NCBI GenBank assembly: GCA_024349765.1
Contig: AP026073.1
Coordinates: 5,208,001 to 5,272,000, forward strand
Reading direction: 5' to 3'
Origin: Streptomyces nigrescens
GTDB lineage: Bacteria > Actinomycetota > Actinomycetes > Streptomycetales > Streptomycetaceae
DNA: 64,000 bases
Shown: in pieces, positions 41,477 to 50,855 of the stretch
Position numbering within the stretch: the first letter of the stretch is position 1
Layout of the letters: each line of letters opens with the position of its first letter
The notes under the pieces: generated by a model
Databases searched by the model: none
Told to the model about the DNA's origin: nothing
Seen by the model: the letters and a program-made list of their open reading frames with translations, nothing else
Translations under genes and position numbers: made by a program

Positions 41477-42346
41477 TCAGAGCGCCGGCCGCTGGTGGTC
41501 GCCCGGCAGGAGGTTCCCGGGTTCCGCGGCGGCCACCTCGGCGGACTCGACCTTGGGGTTGCGCATTTGGCGCCGGGAGACCCAGTTGGCGAACCAGGAA
41601 AGCAGCATGCACATCCCGATGTAGATCGGCGCGATGATCATGACGACGGGGATGAACGGCAGGTCGTAGTCGAGGTTGGAGGCGATGAGTTTGCCGGCGT
41701 GCAGGAACTCCTCATAGGTGATGAGGAATCCCAGCGAGGTGTCCTTGAGCGCGACGACCAGCTGGCTGATGATCGCCGGCAGCATCGCCCGGACCGCCTG
41801 CGGCACCAGCACGTACGTCATGACCTGCGTCTTGCGCATGCCGAGCGCGTAGGCGGCCTCGCCCTGGCCGCGTTCGACGGCGTTGATGCCGCTGCGGAAG
41901 ACCTCGGCGAGGACCGAGCCGTTGTAGAGGGTCAGGCCGGCGACCAGGGCGGGCAGCGGCGCCACCTGGAGCGCGACGTAGATGAAGAAGATCATGACGA
42001 GCAGGGGCATCGCGCGGAAGAACTCCACGATCAGCGTGCACAGCCAGCGGATCGGCCGGTGGACGGAGAGCCGCCCGGTGGCGAGTACCGCGCCGAAGGC
42101 CAGCGACAGCACCGCGGCGAATCCGAACGCCCGCAGGGTGTTGGCCAGTCCGGTCAGCAGGAGTTCCTGGATGCCGACGTAGGTGAAGGGGCTCCATTTC
42201 GCGGCGGTGAACTGGCTGGTGACGAAGAGCAGGTAGAGGATCCAGCCGATCAGGGCGAGGATCACGACGGTCCCGGCGAGTCCGTAGGCCCGGTGGCGGG
42301 TCCTGGCCCGGGGGCCGGGGACGTCGTAGAGGGCGTTGGCGGTCAT
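41477..42346 (-). CDS. gluD: Glutamate-type ABC transporter permease GluD
   Basis: A 289-residue polar amino-acid ABC permease of the HisM/GluD group. An N-terminal helix (GLAGTVVILALIGWILYLLF) precedes the permease core with LANTLRAFGFAAVLSLAFGA and the ATPase-contact EAA loop GQGEAAYALGMRKTQVMTYV followed by LVPQAVRAMLP. The C-terminal tail (VESAEVAAAEPGNLLPGD) is hydrophilic. It is the last gene of a four-gene operon and its ATG overlaps the gluC stop by four bases. It forms a heterodimeric channel with GluC for import of glutamate or a related amino acid. Confidence 0.88.
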   Translation of the reverse strand: MTANALYDVPGPRARTRHRAYGLAGTVVILALIGWILYLLFVTSQFTAAKWSPFTYVGIQELLLTGLANTLRAFGFAAVLSLAFGAVLATGRLSVHRPIRWLCTLIVEFFRAMPLLVMIFFIYVALQVAPLPALVAGLTLYNGSVLAEVFRSGINAVERGQGEAAYALGMRKTQVMTYVLVPQAVRAMLPAIISQLVVALKDTSLGFLITYEEFLHAGKLIASNLDYDLPFIPVVMIIAPIYIGMCMLLSWFANWVSRRQMRNPKVESAEVAAAEPGNLLPGDHQRPAL

Positions 42347-42987
42347 CGGGCGACTCCGTAGTGCTTCTCCAGCACGTGGAAGATCGCGCTGATGGACAGG
42401 GTCACGATCAGGTAGCCGACGGCGATCCAGACGAAGGTCCAGATGATGCTGTAGCCCAGCTCGTTGAGCGGTTTGTAGACGCCGAGCAGTTCGACGACGC
42501 TGAAGGCGCCGGCGATCGCGGAGTTCTTGGCGAGCGCGATCAGGGTGGACCCGATGGGCGGGATGACGGAACGGAACGCCTGGGGCAGGACAACGATGCC
42601 GAGGGTCTGCGGGAAGGTCATGCCGAGGCTGCGGGCCGCCTCGCCCTGTCCGGTCGGCACGGTGTTGATGCCGGAGCGGACCGCCTCGCAGATGAAGGCG
42701 GAGGTGTAGCAGCCGAGGGCCAGGATGGCGAAGAGCTTGAAGGGCAGGACCAGGCCGAATCGCGGCAGGCCCAGCACCACGGCGAAGAACAGCAGGGTCA
42801 GCGGCGTGTTGCGGAGGACCGTCACCCACGCGGTGCCGAAGGCCCGCAGCGAGCGGACCGGGGCGACGCGGAAGGCCGCCATGAGGAAGCCGATGGCGAG
42901 CGCCAGCAGGGAGGAGTAGACGGTGAGTTCGACGGTGCCGAGCAGCCCCTCCGCGTAGAGGGAGAGGTTGTCGAGGAGAACGTTCAT
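42343..42987 (-). CDS. gluC: Glutamate-type ABC transporter permease GluC
   Basis: A 214-residue amino-acid ABC permease, close to the normal length for the family. LLGTVELTVYSSLLALAIGF is the first core helix, VLRNTPLTLLFFAVVLGLP the typical RNTPL segment, and GQGEAARSLGMTFPQTLGIV then VLPQAFRSVIPP the EAA loop that docks the ATPase. It pairs with GluD. It lies 19 bp after the binding-protein gene and overlaps gluD by four bases. Confidence 0.88.
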   Translation of the reverse strand: MNVLLDNLSLYAEGLLGTVELTVYSSLLALAIGFLMAAFRVAPVRSLRAFGTAWVTVLRNTPLTLLFFAVVLGLPRFGLVLPFKLFAILALGCYTSAFICEAVRSGINTVPTGQGEAARSLGMTFPQTLGIVVLPQAFRSVIPPIGSTLIALAKNSAIAGAFSVVELLGVYKPLNELGYSIIWTFVWIAVGYLIVTLSISAIFHVLEKHYGVAR

Positions 42988-43006
42988 CGGTCGGTTCCTT
43001 GGCGGC

Positions 43007-43945
43007 TCAGGTCGCCGGGTAGCGGTCGATCGGGGGCGGCTCGGGGGCGAGCACCCCGGACAGGCCGAGGGTCGCGTCGTAGGCCTTCTTCCAGTTGCCG
43101 TTCTTCTCGTTCACGGCGAGCGCGTCGTCCAGGGCGAAGCGCAGGGCGTTGTCGGCGCGCGGGACGCCGATGCCGTAGGGCTCCTCGGAGAAGGGTTTGC
43201 CGACGACCTTGAGTTCGCGGGGGACCTTGGCGGCGTAGCCGAGCAGGATCGCGTCGTCGGTGGTGACCGCGTCGACCTGGTAGGTGAGCAGGTTGTCCAC
43301 GCACACCGAGTAGGTGTCGTAGGCGACGAGGACGGCCTTGGGGTACTCGGACTGGATGCGCTGGTACGGGGTCGAACCGGCCGCCGAGCAGACGCGTTTG
43401 CCGGCCAGGTCCTGCGGCCCGTGGATGTCGTGTTCGTCGGTGCGCACCAGCAGGGACTGGCCGGCCATGTAGTACGGGCCGGCGAAGCCGACCAGCTTCT
43501 TGCGCTTGTCGTTGATCGTGTAGGTGCCGACGTAGAGGTCGATCTGGCCGTTCTGGAGGGCGGTCTCGCGGTTGGCGGAGGCGATGGTCCGGAACTGGAT
43601 GGTGCGGGGCGGGAAGCCGAGGGCGGCGGACATCATCTTGGCGATCTCGATGTCGAAGCCGGTGTAGACGCCGGTGGCGGGGTCCTTCTCGCCGAGGTAG
43701 GGCTGGTCCTCCTTGACGCCGATGATGAGGTGGCCGCGGCGCTTGGCCGCCACCCAGGTCGGGGAGGACGGCAGGCGGAAGTTCTTGACGACCGGGTACT
43801 GGGGCAGTTCGCTGCCCTTGGGGCCCTTGACCGGTGGGCTGCCGGCGCGGCCGCAGCCCGCGAGGAGCAGTGCGAGGGCGCCCACTACGGCGAGCAGGAG
43901 GGCGGTGCGGGTACGGGGCAGGCGCGCGGAGTGTCGGTATGGCAT
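43007..43945 (-). CDS. gluB: Glutamate-type ABC transporter binding lipoprotein GluB
   Basis: A 312-residue solute-binding lipoprotein. The signal peptide ends in LALLLAGC with the lipidated Cys31, so it is anchored outside the membrane. The body is a PBPb/SBP_bac_3 type-II fold: LIIGVKEDQPYLGEKDPATG then YTGFDIEIAKMMSAALGF, then RETALQNGQIDLYVGTYTIN, and VCSAAGSTPYQRIQSEYP in the second lobe. It binds an acidic or polar amino acid for the GluCD channel. It follows gluA by 14 bp in the operon. The ligand is inferred from gene order, not proven. Confidence 0.88.
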   Translation of the reverse strand: MPYRHSARLPRTRTALLLAVVGALALLLAGCGRAGSPPVKGPKGSELPQYPVVKNFRLPSSPTWVAAKRRGHLIIGVKEDQPYLGEKDPATGVYTGFDIEIAKMMSAALGFPPRTIQFRTIASANRETALQNGQIDLYVGTYTINDKRKKLVGFAGPYYMAGQSLLVRTDEHDIHGPQDLAGKRVCSAAGSTPYQRIQSEYPKAVLVAYDTYSVCVDNLLTYQVDAVTTDDAILLGYAAKVPRELKVVGKPFSEEPYGIGVPRADNALRFALDDALAVNEKNGNWKKAYDATLGLSGVLAPEPPPIDRYPAT

Positions 43946-43959
43946 GGCGGCACCCCCGT

Positions 43960-44703
43960 TCAGTGCTTGAGGATCTTGGAGAGGAAGTCCTTCGCCCGCT
44001 CGCTGCGCGGGGCGGTGAAGAATTCCTCGGGGGTGCGGTCCTCGACGATCCGGCCGTCGGCCATGAACACCACGCGGTTGGCGGCGGACCGGGCGAAGCC
44101 CATTTCGTGGGTGACCACAACCATGGTCATGCCCTCCCGGGCGAGCTGGCGCATGACCTCCAGCACCTCGTTGATCATCTCCGGGTCGAGTGCGGAGGTC
44201 GGCTCGTCGAAGAGCAGCGCCTTGGGGTCCATGGCGAGCGCGCGGGCGATGGCGACGCGCTGCTGCTGGCCGCCGGAGAGCTGCGCGGGGAATTTCTCGG
44301 CCTGGGAGACCAGTCCGACCCGGTCCAGGAGCTCACGGGCGCGCCGCGCGGCCTCGTCCTTCCGCTTCTTCCGGACCTTGACGGGGGCCAGCATGATGTT
44401 GTCGAGCACGGTCCTGTGGGCGAAGAGGTTGAACGACTGGAAGACCATGCCGACCTCGGCGCGCAACTGGGCGAGCGCCCGGCCCTCTTCGGGCAGCGGT
44501 CTGCCGTCGAGGGTGATCGTGCCCGATTCGATGGTTTCCAGGCGGTTGATGGCCCGGCACAGGGTGGACTTCCCGCCCCCGGAGGGCCCGATGACCACGA
44601 CCACCTCCCCACGGCCGACGGTGAGGTCGATGTCCTGGAGGACGTGCAGTTTTCCGTAGTGCTTGTTGACCCCGCGCAGTTCAATCAGCGCCTCACCGGC
44701 CAT
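43960..44703 (-). CDS. gluA: Glutamate-type ABC transporter ATPase GluA
   Basis: A 247-residue ABC ATPase. Walker A is [19 protein letters not shown], the Q-loop [10 protein letters not shown], the signature [20 protein letters not shown], Walker [15 protein letters not shown] and the switch histidine [11 protein letters not shown]. It matches the polar amino-acid transporter class. First gene of the gluABCD operon. I took the ATG at 44703 ([11 protein letters not shown]); upstream in-frame ATGs at 44724 and 44781 have no better ribosome site. The promoter should lie in the next 200 bp but no elements are clear. Confidence 0.9.
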   Translation of the reverse strand: MAGEALIELRGVNKHYGKLHVLQDIDLTVGRGEVVVVIGPSGGGKSTLCRAINRLETIESGTITLDGRPLPEEGRALAQLRAEVGMVFQSFNLFAHRTVLDNIMLAPVKVRKKRKDEAARRARELLDRVGLVSQAEKFPAQLSGGQQQRVAIARALAMDPKALLFDEPTSALDPEMINEVLEVMRQLAREGMTMVVVTHEMGFARSAANRVVFMADGRIVEDRTPEEFFTAPRSERAKDFLSKILKH

Positions 44704-44934
44704 GTCCGATCTGCCCACTCTCATCCGTACTGCGGAGAGCCCGCAAACTACCGGGGAGATTGCGGCGGTACGCCCTGACACGCACGCCCAGGCGGGTTCC
44801 AGGGGATAAATCGGGTAAGTCAGTCTGGGGGTGTTCAGGGTCCGACGACGCCTCGGCGGCGGGTGCGGGACAGCACGTACGGCCCGGGTGCATAGGGGCC
44901 GGTACGGCGCGCAGGCGAGTCCCGGGCTCGCGGG

Positions 44935-45375
44935 TCAGCTCTCCGCGGCCTCGGCGTACACCTGGGAGAGTTCCGGCGCGCCGTCGTCGGCCCACTGGTG
45001 GCCGGCCGCCACGACGTCGATCTCGCGCCCGGACGCCAGCCGGACCACCGGCTGCCCGTCCGGCCAGACGTGCCAGACCGCGCCGCGGACGGTACGCACC
45101 AATACGGTGCCCAGATACAGGCCCGCGTCGTTGCCGAGCCAGGGCGCCACCTCGGGGTCGTCCCGCCAGACCGGCTGGAGCTGGTCCAGCCGCTCCAACG
45201 ACCGTACCGAGTCGTCGAGTTCGACGCCCGCGGTGGCGGCATGGGACCGCAGCAGCTCGCACTCGGACAGCAGCTCGATGACGCTCTCCGGGTCGGCGCG
45301 CACCGACTCCGCGAGCGGCACGGACCGGTGGGCCGGCGGTCGCTTGCGCCACTTGTCCAGGAAAGACATGTTCAT
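44935..45375 (-). CDS. DUF6278-like hypothetical protein
   Basis: A 146-residue protein common in Streptomyces, likely the DUF6278 group. It begins MSFLDKWRKRPPAHRSV, has a helical middle (LLSECELLRSHAATAGVELDD) and a conserved beta-rich C-terminal half (WLGNDAGLYLGTVLVRTVRG then AVWHVWPDGQPVVRLASGRE and IDVVAAGHQWADDGAPEL). Function unknown. Two starts are possible, ATG 45375 or 45369. It stands alone, divergent from the SGNH hydrolase gene. Confidence 0.7.
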   Translation of the reverse strand: MNMSFLDKWRKRPPAHRSVPLAESVRADPESVIELLSECELLRSHAATAGVELDDSVRSLERLDQLQPVWRDDPEVAPWLGNDAGLYLGTVLVRTVRGAVWHVWPDGQPVVRLASGREIDVVAAGHQWADDGAPELSQVYAEAAES

Positions 45376-45521
45376 GGTGTGCAGGGTCCCACCCGACCTG
45401 TGGTCGGGGCCACAGGCGCGCGGCGTGACCCGGCGCGGTTCGCCACCTTGACGCGCCCCCGTCGGCTCCCTACCTTCGGTGCGCCCGGAGCGGATCTGCG
45501 GCCGGAGGGGGACACGGACCG

Positions 45522-47342
45522 ATGCGTCTACGCCGATGGGGCACCGCCCTGACACTGCTGCTCCTGATGACCGCGCTGCCGGGCACCGCCCTCGCGCCGG
45601 CGGCCGCGGCAACCACGGCGCCGCCCGCGCCCCGCCCGCTGCCCCGGCTCTTCGACAACACGGCGGTGAGCGACAACTCCCGCCCCGGTGCGGCCGATTT
45701 CGACGGCGCGGGCCGCTCGCTGTCCGCGCAGGACCTGGCGGCGGCCGGCTGGTCGCCGGGGACCGTGCTGACCCTCGACGGCGCACGGCTGGGCTGGCCG
45801 CGCGGCGCGGCCGGGACGCCGGACAACGTCCGGGCCGACGGCCAGGCGGTCGCGGTGCGCGGCCGGGGCGATGCGCTGACCTTCCTGGTGGCCGGTACGG
45901 GTGGCCAGGTGACCGGCCGTGGAACCGTCCGCTACCGGGACGGCTCGCACAGCACCTATGAACTCACCGCTCCCGATTGGCGCTCCGGGCCGCTGAGCAC
46001 CAAGGCGGTGGCGCTGCCGCACGTCAACGGCCCGGACGGGCAGTCGGCCGGTCCGGCGCGGCTGTACGCGGTGACCGTACCGCTGCGGCCGGGCCGGGCG
46101 GTGGCGTCGGTGGTGCTGCCGCCCGCGCCCCCGGCCGCGGCCGCCGCCCTGCATGTCTTCGCGCTGTCGGTGCGGGACAACGGGCGTGGCCGCACCGGGA
46201 GTTGGGCGGCGAGCACGGCCGGCTACCGCGCCGTCGGCCCCTGGCGGGACCGTACGGTACGGCTGGTCGTGCACAGCGGCGCGGGCGGGCCACGGGCGCG
46301 GATCCGGATCGCCAACACCTTCGCGGCGGCACCGGTCGCCATCGGGGCAGCGAGCATCGCGGTGCGCGGCGCGGGAGCGGCGGCCGACGGCCGGCCCGTG
46401 GCGCTGACCTTCCGAGGGCGGGCCGGAGCCCGGATACCGGCCGGCGCGGAGCTGTTCAGCGACCCCGCGGCCTTCACCGTCCCCGCGGACACCGATCTGC
46501 TGGTGAGCCTGCATCTGCCCGGGACGGTGACCGCGGCGCCGGTGCACCAGGAGGCGGCGCAGCTCTCGTACGTGAGCGCCGACGGCAGCGGCGACCGCAC
46601 GCGGGACCCGGACGGTGGCGCCTATCCGCAGACCATGGCGTTCTGGCCGTTCCTGACCGGTCTGGAGACCGACGGCGGGCCCGGTTCGATCGTCGCGCTG
46701 GGCGATTCGATCACCGACGGGGTGAAGTCGACGAGCGGCGCCGATCGCCGCTGGCCGGACGTCCTCGCCCGCCGCTTCCAGGCCCAGCACACGCTGCCGC
46801 GTTACGGCGTGCTCAACCACGGCATCTCGGCGAACCGCATCGTCACCGACCGCTATCAGGGCGACGGGGTGAGTACGGACACCGGAGGGGTGAGCGCCCA
46901 GCACCGGCTGGAACGGGACGTGTTGGCCCAGGCCGGGGCGCGGACCGTGGTGGTCTTCGAGGGCATCAACGACGTCCGCTCGGGCACCCCGGCCGACGAC
47001 GTCATCGCCGGTCTGCGGGCGCTGGCGGGGCGGGCGCACGAGCGGGGGCTGCGGGCGGTCGCGGCCACCCTCACGCCGTGCGGGGGCTACCCCGACTGCA
47101 CCCCGGCCGTGGAAGCCCGCCGGCAGGCCGTCAACGCCTTCCTGCGCGACGGCGCCGGGCAGGGCGCCTTCGACGCGACCCTGGACTTCGACGCCGTACT
47201 CCGCGACCCGGCCGCTCCGGCCCGCATGCTGCCCGCCTACGACAGCGGCGACCATCTCCACCCGGGCGACGCGGGGCTGCGCGCGCTGGGCGAGTCGATC
47301 GAGCTGAGGACGCTGGTGCCCGGGAGGACACTCGCGCCCTGA
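45522..47342 (+). CDS. Secreted SGNH/GDSL-family hydrolase
   Basis: A 606-residue exported protein. The signal peptide ends near ALAPAAAA. Residues about 40-385 form beta-rich accessory domains. The SGNH hydrolase follows: IVALGDSITDGVKSTSG (block I Ser), NHGISANRI (block II/III Gly), FEGINDVRSG (block III/IV Asn) and DSGDHLHPGDAG (block V Asp-x-x-His). The enzyme should act on ester bonds outside the cell, for example acetyl groups on polysaccharides or lipids. The domain order resembles large Streptomyces SGNH esterases. Normal GC; no operon partners. It is convergent with the exonuclease III gene. Confidence 0.87.
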   Translation: MRLRRWGTALTLLLLMTALPGTALAPAAAATTAPPAPRPLPRLFDNTAVSDNSRPGAADFDGAGRSLSAQDLAAAGWSPGTVLTLDGARLGWPRGAAGTPDNVRADGQAVAVRGRGDALTFLVAGTGGQVTGRGTVRYRDGSHSTYELTAPDWRSGPLSTKAVALPHVNGPDGQSAGPARLYAVTVPLRPGRAVASVVLPPAPPAAAAALHVFALSVRDNGRGRTGSWAASTAGYRAVGPWRDRTVRLVVHSGAGGPRARIRIANTFAAAPVAIGAASIAVRGAGAAADGRPVALTFRGRAGARIPAGAELFSDPAAFTVPADTDLLVSLHLPGTVTAAPVHQEAAQLSYVSADGSGDRTRDPDGGAYPQTMAFWPFLTGLETDGGPGSIVALGDSITDGVKSTSGADRRWPDVLARRFQAQHTLPRYGVLNHGISANRIVTDRYQGDGVSTDTGGVSAQHRLERDVLAQAGARTVVVFEGINDVRSGTPADDVIAGLRALAGRAHERGLRAVAATLTPCGGYPDCTPAVEARRQAVNAFLRDGAGQGAFDATLDFDAVLRDPAAPARMLPAYDSGDHLHPGDAGLRALGESIELRTLVPGRTLAP

Positions 47343-47395
47343 CGGAAGCCGTCTCGCGCCCCGGGCGAAGCCGTCTCGTGCTCTGCGGGGAGCGG

Positions 47396-48190
47396 CTACG
47401 CCGTGGTGGGCCGGACGTCCAGGTCCACGACGACCGGGGCGTGGTCCGAGGCGCCCTTGCCCTTGCGCTCCTCGCGGTCGACGTAGGCGTCGGAGACGGC
47501 CTTGGCGAAGGGGGCGTTGCCGTAGACGAGGTCGATGCGCATACCGCGGTTCTTGGGGAACGCGAGCTGGCGGTAGTCCCAGTAGGTGTACGGGCGGTCG
47601 TACTTGAGGGGGCGCGGGACGACGTCCGACAGGCCCGCCTCGCGGAGGGCCTGGAGGGCGGCGCGCTCGGCGGGGGTGACGTGGGTGGAGCCGACGAAGA
47701 CGGCGGGGTCCCAGACGTCCTCGTCCGTGGGGGCGACGTTGAAGTCCCCGAGGACCGCGAACGGGCGGTCGGCCGCCGCGTCCTCGGCGACCGCGGTCCT
47801 CAGGGCCTCGAACCAGCCGAGCTTGTAGGTGTAGTGCGCATGGTCGACCTCGCGGCCGTTGGGGACGTACACCGACCAGACCCGGGCCGCGCCGCAGGTC
47901 GCCGAGACGGCCCGGGGCTCCTCCACGCCGTCGTACTGCGGCCCGCCGGGGAGGCCGATGACGACGTCCTCCAGTCCGACCTTGGACAGCAGGGCCACGC
48001 CGTTCCACCTGCCGTTGGCGTTGACCGCGGCCTCGTAGCCGAGCTCGCGGAGCTGCTCGTACGGGAACTGCTCGGCGGTGCACTTGGTCTCCTGGAGGCA
48101 CAGCACGTCCGTGCCGGAGCTCTCCAGCCAGGCCAGCAGCCGCGGCAGGCGGGCGGTGATCGAATTGACGTTCCAGGTCGCGATGCGCAT
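47396..48190 (-). CDS. xthA: Exodeoxyribonuclease III
   Basis: A 264-residue EEP-fold AP endonuclease/exonuclease. MRIATWNVNSITARLPRLLA is the start, VLCLQETKC carries the metal-binding Glu34, YVPNGREVDHAHYTYKLGWF is the conserved Tyr region, VLGDFNVAPTDEDVWDP holds the Asp-Asn pair, and GASDHAPVVVDLD the terminal catalytic Asp-His. It cuts DNA at abasic sites and degrades 3' ends in base excision repair. The ATG at 48190 is chosen because the family starts exactly there. A duplicated CCGGTTCCGGCCCTGGTC lies upstream at about 48241-48283. Confidence 0.93.
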   Translation of the reverse strand: MRIATWNVNSITARLPRLLAWLESSGTDVLCLQETKCTAEQFPYEQLRELGYEAAVNANGRWNGVALLSKVGLEDVVIGLPGGPQYDGVEEPRAVSATCGAARVWSVYVPNGREVDHAHYTYKLGWFEALRTAVAEDAAADRPFAVLGDFNVAPTDEDVWDPAVFVGSTHVTPAERAALQALREAGLSDVVPRPLKYDRPYTYWDYRQLAFPKNRGMRIDLVYGNAPFAKAVSDAYVDREERKGKGASDHAPVVVDLDVRPTTA

Positions 48191-48310
48191 GTCTGCAAAC
48201 CTACCGCCCGCCACTGACAACCCGGGTCCGGTCCCGACTGGGGCCGGTTCCGGCCCTGGTCACAGCCGGTTCCGGCCCTGGTCGGTGGGGGCGCGGTCAC
48301 CCGTCGGGGT

Positions 48311-48952
48311 TCAGCCCAGCGCGGTGTGGCTGCCAGGGGTGAGCCGGCCGTGGTCCGTGCCGCCGAGCTTGTCGATCATGGAGTCGTAGATCGGGCGGGC
48401 GTGGTCCTGGAGCAAGCTGTCGTGGATGTCGATGGCCCGCCGGGGCGCGACCTCGCGGACGTAGTCGATCACCTCGGCGACCTTGTTCCAGGGCGCGTGG
48501 ACGGGCAGCAGCAGGGTGTCGACCGTACGGCCCTCGGGGACCGTGAGGGCGTCGCCGGGGTGGAACACCGCGCCGCCGTCGAGGAGATAGCCGACGTTGG
48601 TGACGCGCGGGATGTCGGGGTGGATCACGGCGTGCAGCTGACCGTGCACCTCCACCTCGAAGCCGGCGGCGGTGAAGGTGTCACCCTCGCCGACGGTGTG
48701 CACGCGGCCCGGGAAGGCCGCCGAGAGCTGCTCGGCGACGCTGGCGAGGGTCCAGATCTCGGCGCCGGGGTTGGCCTCCATGCCCGCCCGCAGCCGGTCC
48801 TCGTGGAAGTGGTCCATGTGCTCGTGGGTGACCAGGATCGCGTCCGCGCCGACGGCCGCGTCCTCCTCGCTGAAGACACCCGGGTCGATGACGAGCGTCT
48901 GCCCGTCCTTCTCCAGCCGGACGCAGGCATGGGTCTTCTTGGTGAGTTCCAT
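48311..48952 (-). CDS. MBL-fold metallo-hydrolase
   Basis: A 213-residue metallo-beta-lactamase-fold protein of the UlaG-like small group. MELTKKTHACVRLEKDGQTL begins the fold; ILVTHEHMDHFHED is the HxHxDH metal motif; HVVIHP-like HAVIHPDI, VFHPGDAL and LLLPVHAPWNK give further ligands. Such proteins hydrolyse phosphodiesters or lactones, but the substrate here is unknown. I start at the second ATG (48952), where homologues start; an ATG at 48961 is nine bases upstream. It is co-oriented with the exonuclease gene, 120 bp upstream of it. Confidence 0.85.
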   Translation of the reverse strand: MELTKKTHACVRLEKDGQTLVIDPGVFSEEDAAVGADAILVTHEHMDHFHEDRLRAGMEANPGAEIWTLASVAEQLSAAFPGRVHTVGEGDTFTAAGFEVEVHGQLHAVIHPDIPRVTNVGYLLDGGAVFHPGDALTVPEGRTVDTLLLPVHAPWNKVAEVIDYVREVAPRRAIDIHDSLLQDHARPIYDSMIDKLGGTDHGRLTPGSHTALG

Positions 48953-49160
48953 GCCTGCCATCTTGCCGCGCCGGGGGGTGGGCGGGGCCCCGGCATGCTC
49001 CCCCGGCTCATGTCTCTGACACGCGCGGCCGCGTCACCTGACCCGCCCACCCCCCGAAGGGGGGTGGGCGGCGGGGAAAAACCAAGGCGCGGGTGGGCGG
49101 CGGGGAAGGGGCGCGCAGGCGATGCGCCCCGCAACCACGGGGGCGAAGGCCCCCGGCCCC

Positions 49161-50444
49161 TCACTCCTCCGGTGTCGTTTCCTCGCGGATCACCTGCTGG
49201 GCGACCGCGAAGGCGGAGTTGGCGGCCGGGACGCCGCAGTAGATGGCGGTGTGGAGGAGGACTTCCTTGATCTCCGACGGGGTGAGGCCGTTGCGGAGGG
49301 CCGCGCGGGTGTGCAGGGCCAGCTCCTCCTTGTGGCCGCGGGCGGTCAGTGCGGTGAGCGTGATGATGCTGCGGGTGCGGCGGTCCAGGCCCGGGCGGGT
49401 CCAGGTCTCGCCCCAGGCGTAGCGGGTGATGAAGTCCTGGAAGTCGCCGGTGAAGTCGTCGGCGGCGGCCTGGGCGCGGTCGACGTGGGCGTCGCCGAGG
49501 ACCTCCCGGCGGACCTTGATTCCCGCCTCGTACGTGGCGCCGCGGTCCTGCTCGGGCTGGGCGAGGCCGGACTCTATGGCGGCGGGCGGCGCCTGCGGAG
49601 GCGGCGGGGGTGCGATCTGCGGCTTGGGGGCGGCGGCGCCGATGGCCGCCTGGCCGCCGGGGCCGGGCTTGTCGTGCCAGGCGTTGGTGAAGTGCCGGAT
49701 CAGCAGTTCGGTGACGGCCGCGGGCTGCTCGACGGGCGCCAGGTGGGAGGTGCCGGGCACCAGGGCGAGGCTCGCGTCGGGTATGCCGGCGACCAGGGTG
49801 CGGGCGTCGGTGGTCGGCGTGACCTGGTCCTCGGAACCGACGACGACGAGCGTGGGCACGCCGATCCGGCCGAGCGAGGAGCGGACGTCGAACGAGGCCA
49901 GTGCCTCGCAGGCGGCGATGTAGCAGCCGGGGTCGGTGGTCCGCACCATCTGGACGGCCCATTCGACGATGGCGGGCTGGGCGCCGGCGAAGCCCGGGGT
50001 GAACCAGTGCTCGGGGGCGGTGCGGGCGATCGGGTCGAGTCCGTTGGTGCGGATGACGACGCCGCGCTGCCGCCAGGCGTCGGCGGTCCCGTAGCGCGGT
50101 GAGGAGGACACCAGTGCCAGGGAGGTGACGCGGTGCGGGCGGGTGAGCGCCAGCTGGGTGCCGATGGCGCCACCGATGTTGCAGCCGGCGTAGCCGAAGC
50201 GGTCCACGCCGAGGCCGTCGAGCGTGGCGATCAGCCGGTCGGCCAGCTCGGCGACGGAGGGCGCCGCGTGGGCGGGGGAACCGCCGTGTCCGGGCAGGTC
50301 GAAACGGATGACCCGCCAGTGGCGGGTCAGCTCGGGGATCTGCCGGTCCCACATGTGCCAGGTGGTCCCGAGGGCGGCGCCCAGTACGAGTACAGGGGCG
50401 TCGTCGGGACCGTCGATCCGGTGCTGCAGGCTCTTCTCACTCAC
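49161..50444 (-). CDS. PcaDC-like fusion: enol-lactonase domain plus carboxymuconolactone decarboxylase domain
   Basis: A 427-residue fusion. Residues 1-260 form an alpha/beta hydrolase like 3-oxoadipate enol-lactonase (DLPGHGGSP, VVVGSEDQVTP Asp, GTSHLAPVEQP His). A Pro/Ala linker (residues about 265-300) leads to a carboxymuconolactone decarboxylase domain (RREVLGDAHVDRA, YAWGETWTRPGLDRRTRSI, LLHTAIYCGVPAANSAF with the Cys). In the protocatechuate branch these catalyse the last ring-derived steps. Odd point: the nucleophile elbow reads G-C-N-I-G at residues 87-91, with Asn89 where the serine belongs, so the lactonase half may be inactive. No other pca genes are near. Confidence 0.85.
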   Translation of the reverse strand: MSEKSLQHRIDGPDDAPVLVLGAALGTTWHMWDRQIPELTRHWRVIRFDLPGHGGSPAHAAPSVAELADRLIATLDGLGVDRFGYAGCNIGGAIGTQLALTRPHRVTSLALVSSSPRYGTADAWRQRGVVIRTNGLDPIARTAPEHWFTPGFAGAQPAIVEWAVQMVRTTDPGCYIAACEALASFDVRSSLGRIGVPTLVVVGSEDQVTPTTDARTLVAGIPDASLALVPGTSHLAPVEQPAAVTELLIRHFTNAWHDKPGPGGQAAIGAAAPKPQIAPPPPPQAPPAAIESGLAQPEQDRGATYEAGIKVRREVLGDAHVDRAQAAADDFTGDFQDFITRYAWGETWTRPGLDRRTRSIITLTALTARGHKEELALHTRAALRNGLTPSEIKEVLLHTAIYCGVPAANSAFAVAQQVIREETTPEE

Positions 50445-50855
50445 CCGGCCACGCTATCCAACTCCCTGACGCGATCCTGACACCCGGGTCAGGAAGAGCC
50501 GGTACGAGGTCCGCCCGGGCGCGGCCACCGACCACACCCGGGACGGGATCTGCGCAGGTCAGAGCCTCACCGTGGAGACGACACAGACGACCGGGTGGCC
50601 CGACTCGTCGTAGCTCACCATGATCCGCTGGTACGGATGCGAGGCCTTGCTCGCGATCAGGACCGAGGTCGTCCGGCCCGGAGAAGCGGCGTTGCAGGGT
50701 GTCCGTCGACATCTCACCCACGCCCTGCCGACATCTCACCCACGCCCTGCGCGCTCTGACATCTCCGTCTGCCCGAGGACGTCACGCACTGACGAGGAGA
50801 TCTCAGCCGCGGTGACCCGGCCACTTTCCACAGCCGTGCACCGCCTCTTTGCGTG
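50445..50855. other. Spacer holding a dispersed repeat copy and a possible short frame
   Basis: About 410 bp. The 195-bp dispersed repeat is at 50475-50668. Within it a minus-strand frame ending at 50559 reads TSVLIASKASHPYQRIMVSY then DESGHPVVCV, which looks protein-like but has no clear start. At about 50702-50755 CGACATCTCACCCACGCCCT occurs twice in tandem. Nothing else is supported. Confidence 0.5.
50475..50668. repeat. Dispersed repeat, copy A
   Basis: From TCCTGACACCCGGGTCAGGA to GATCAGGACCGAGG this stretch is about 85 percent identical by eye to 55829-56026 in the same orientation. The best conserved part is AGCTCACCATGATCCGCTGG with GTACGGATGC following. It includes a short inverted CCTGAC-ACCCGG-GTCAGG hairpin at its start. 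Confidence 0.85.

Noticed and set aside
45528-48101. 857-codon open frame on the minus strand opposite the SGNH hydrolase
   Set aside because: Pure composition effect of high-GC DNA: Arg/Pro/Gly-rich, no motifs, opposite two well-supported genes.
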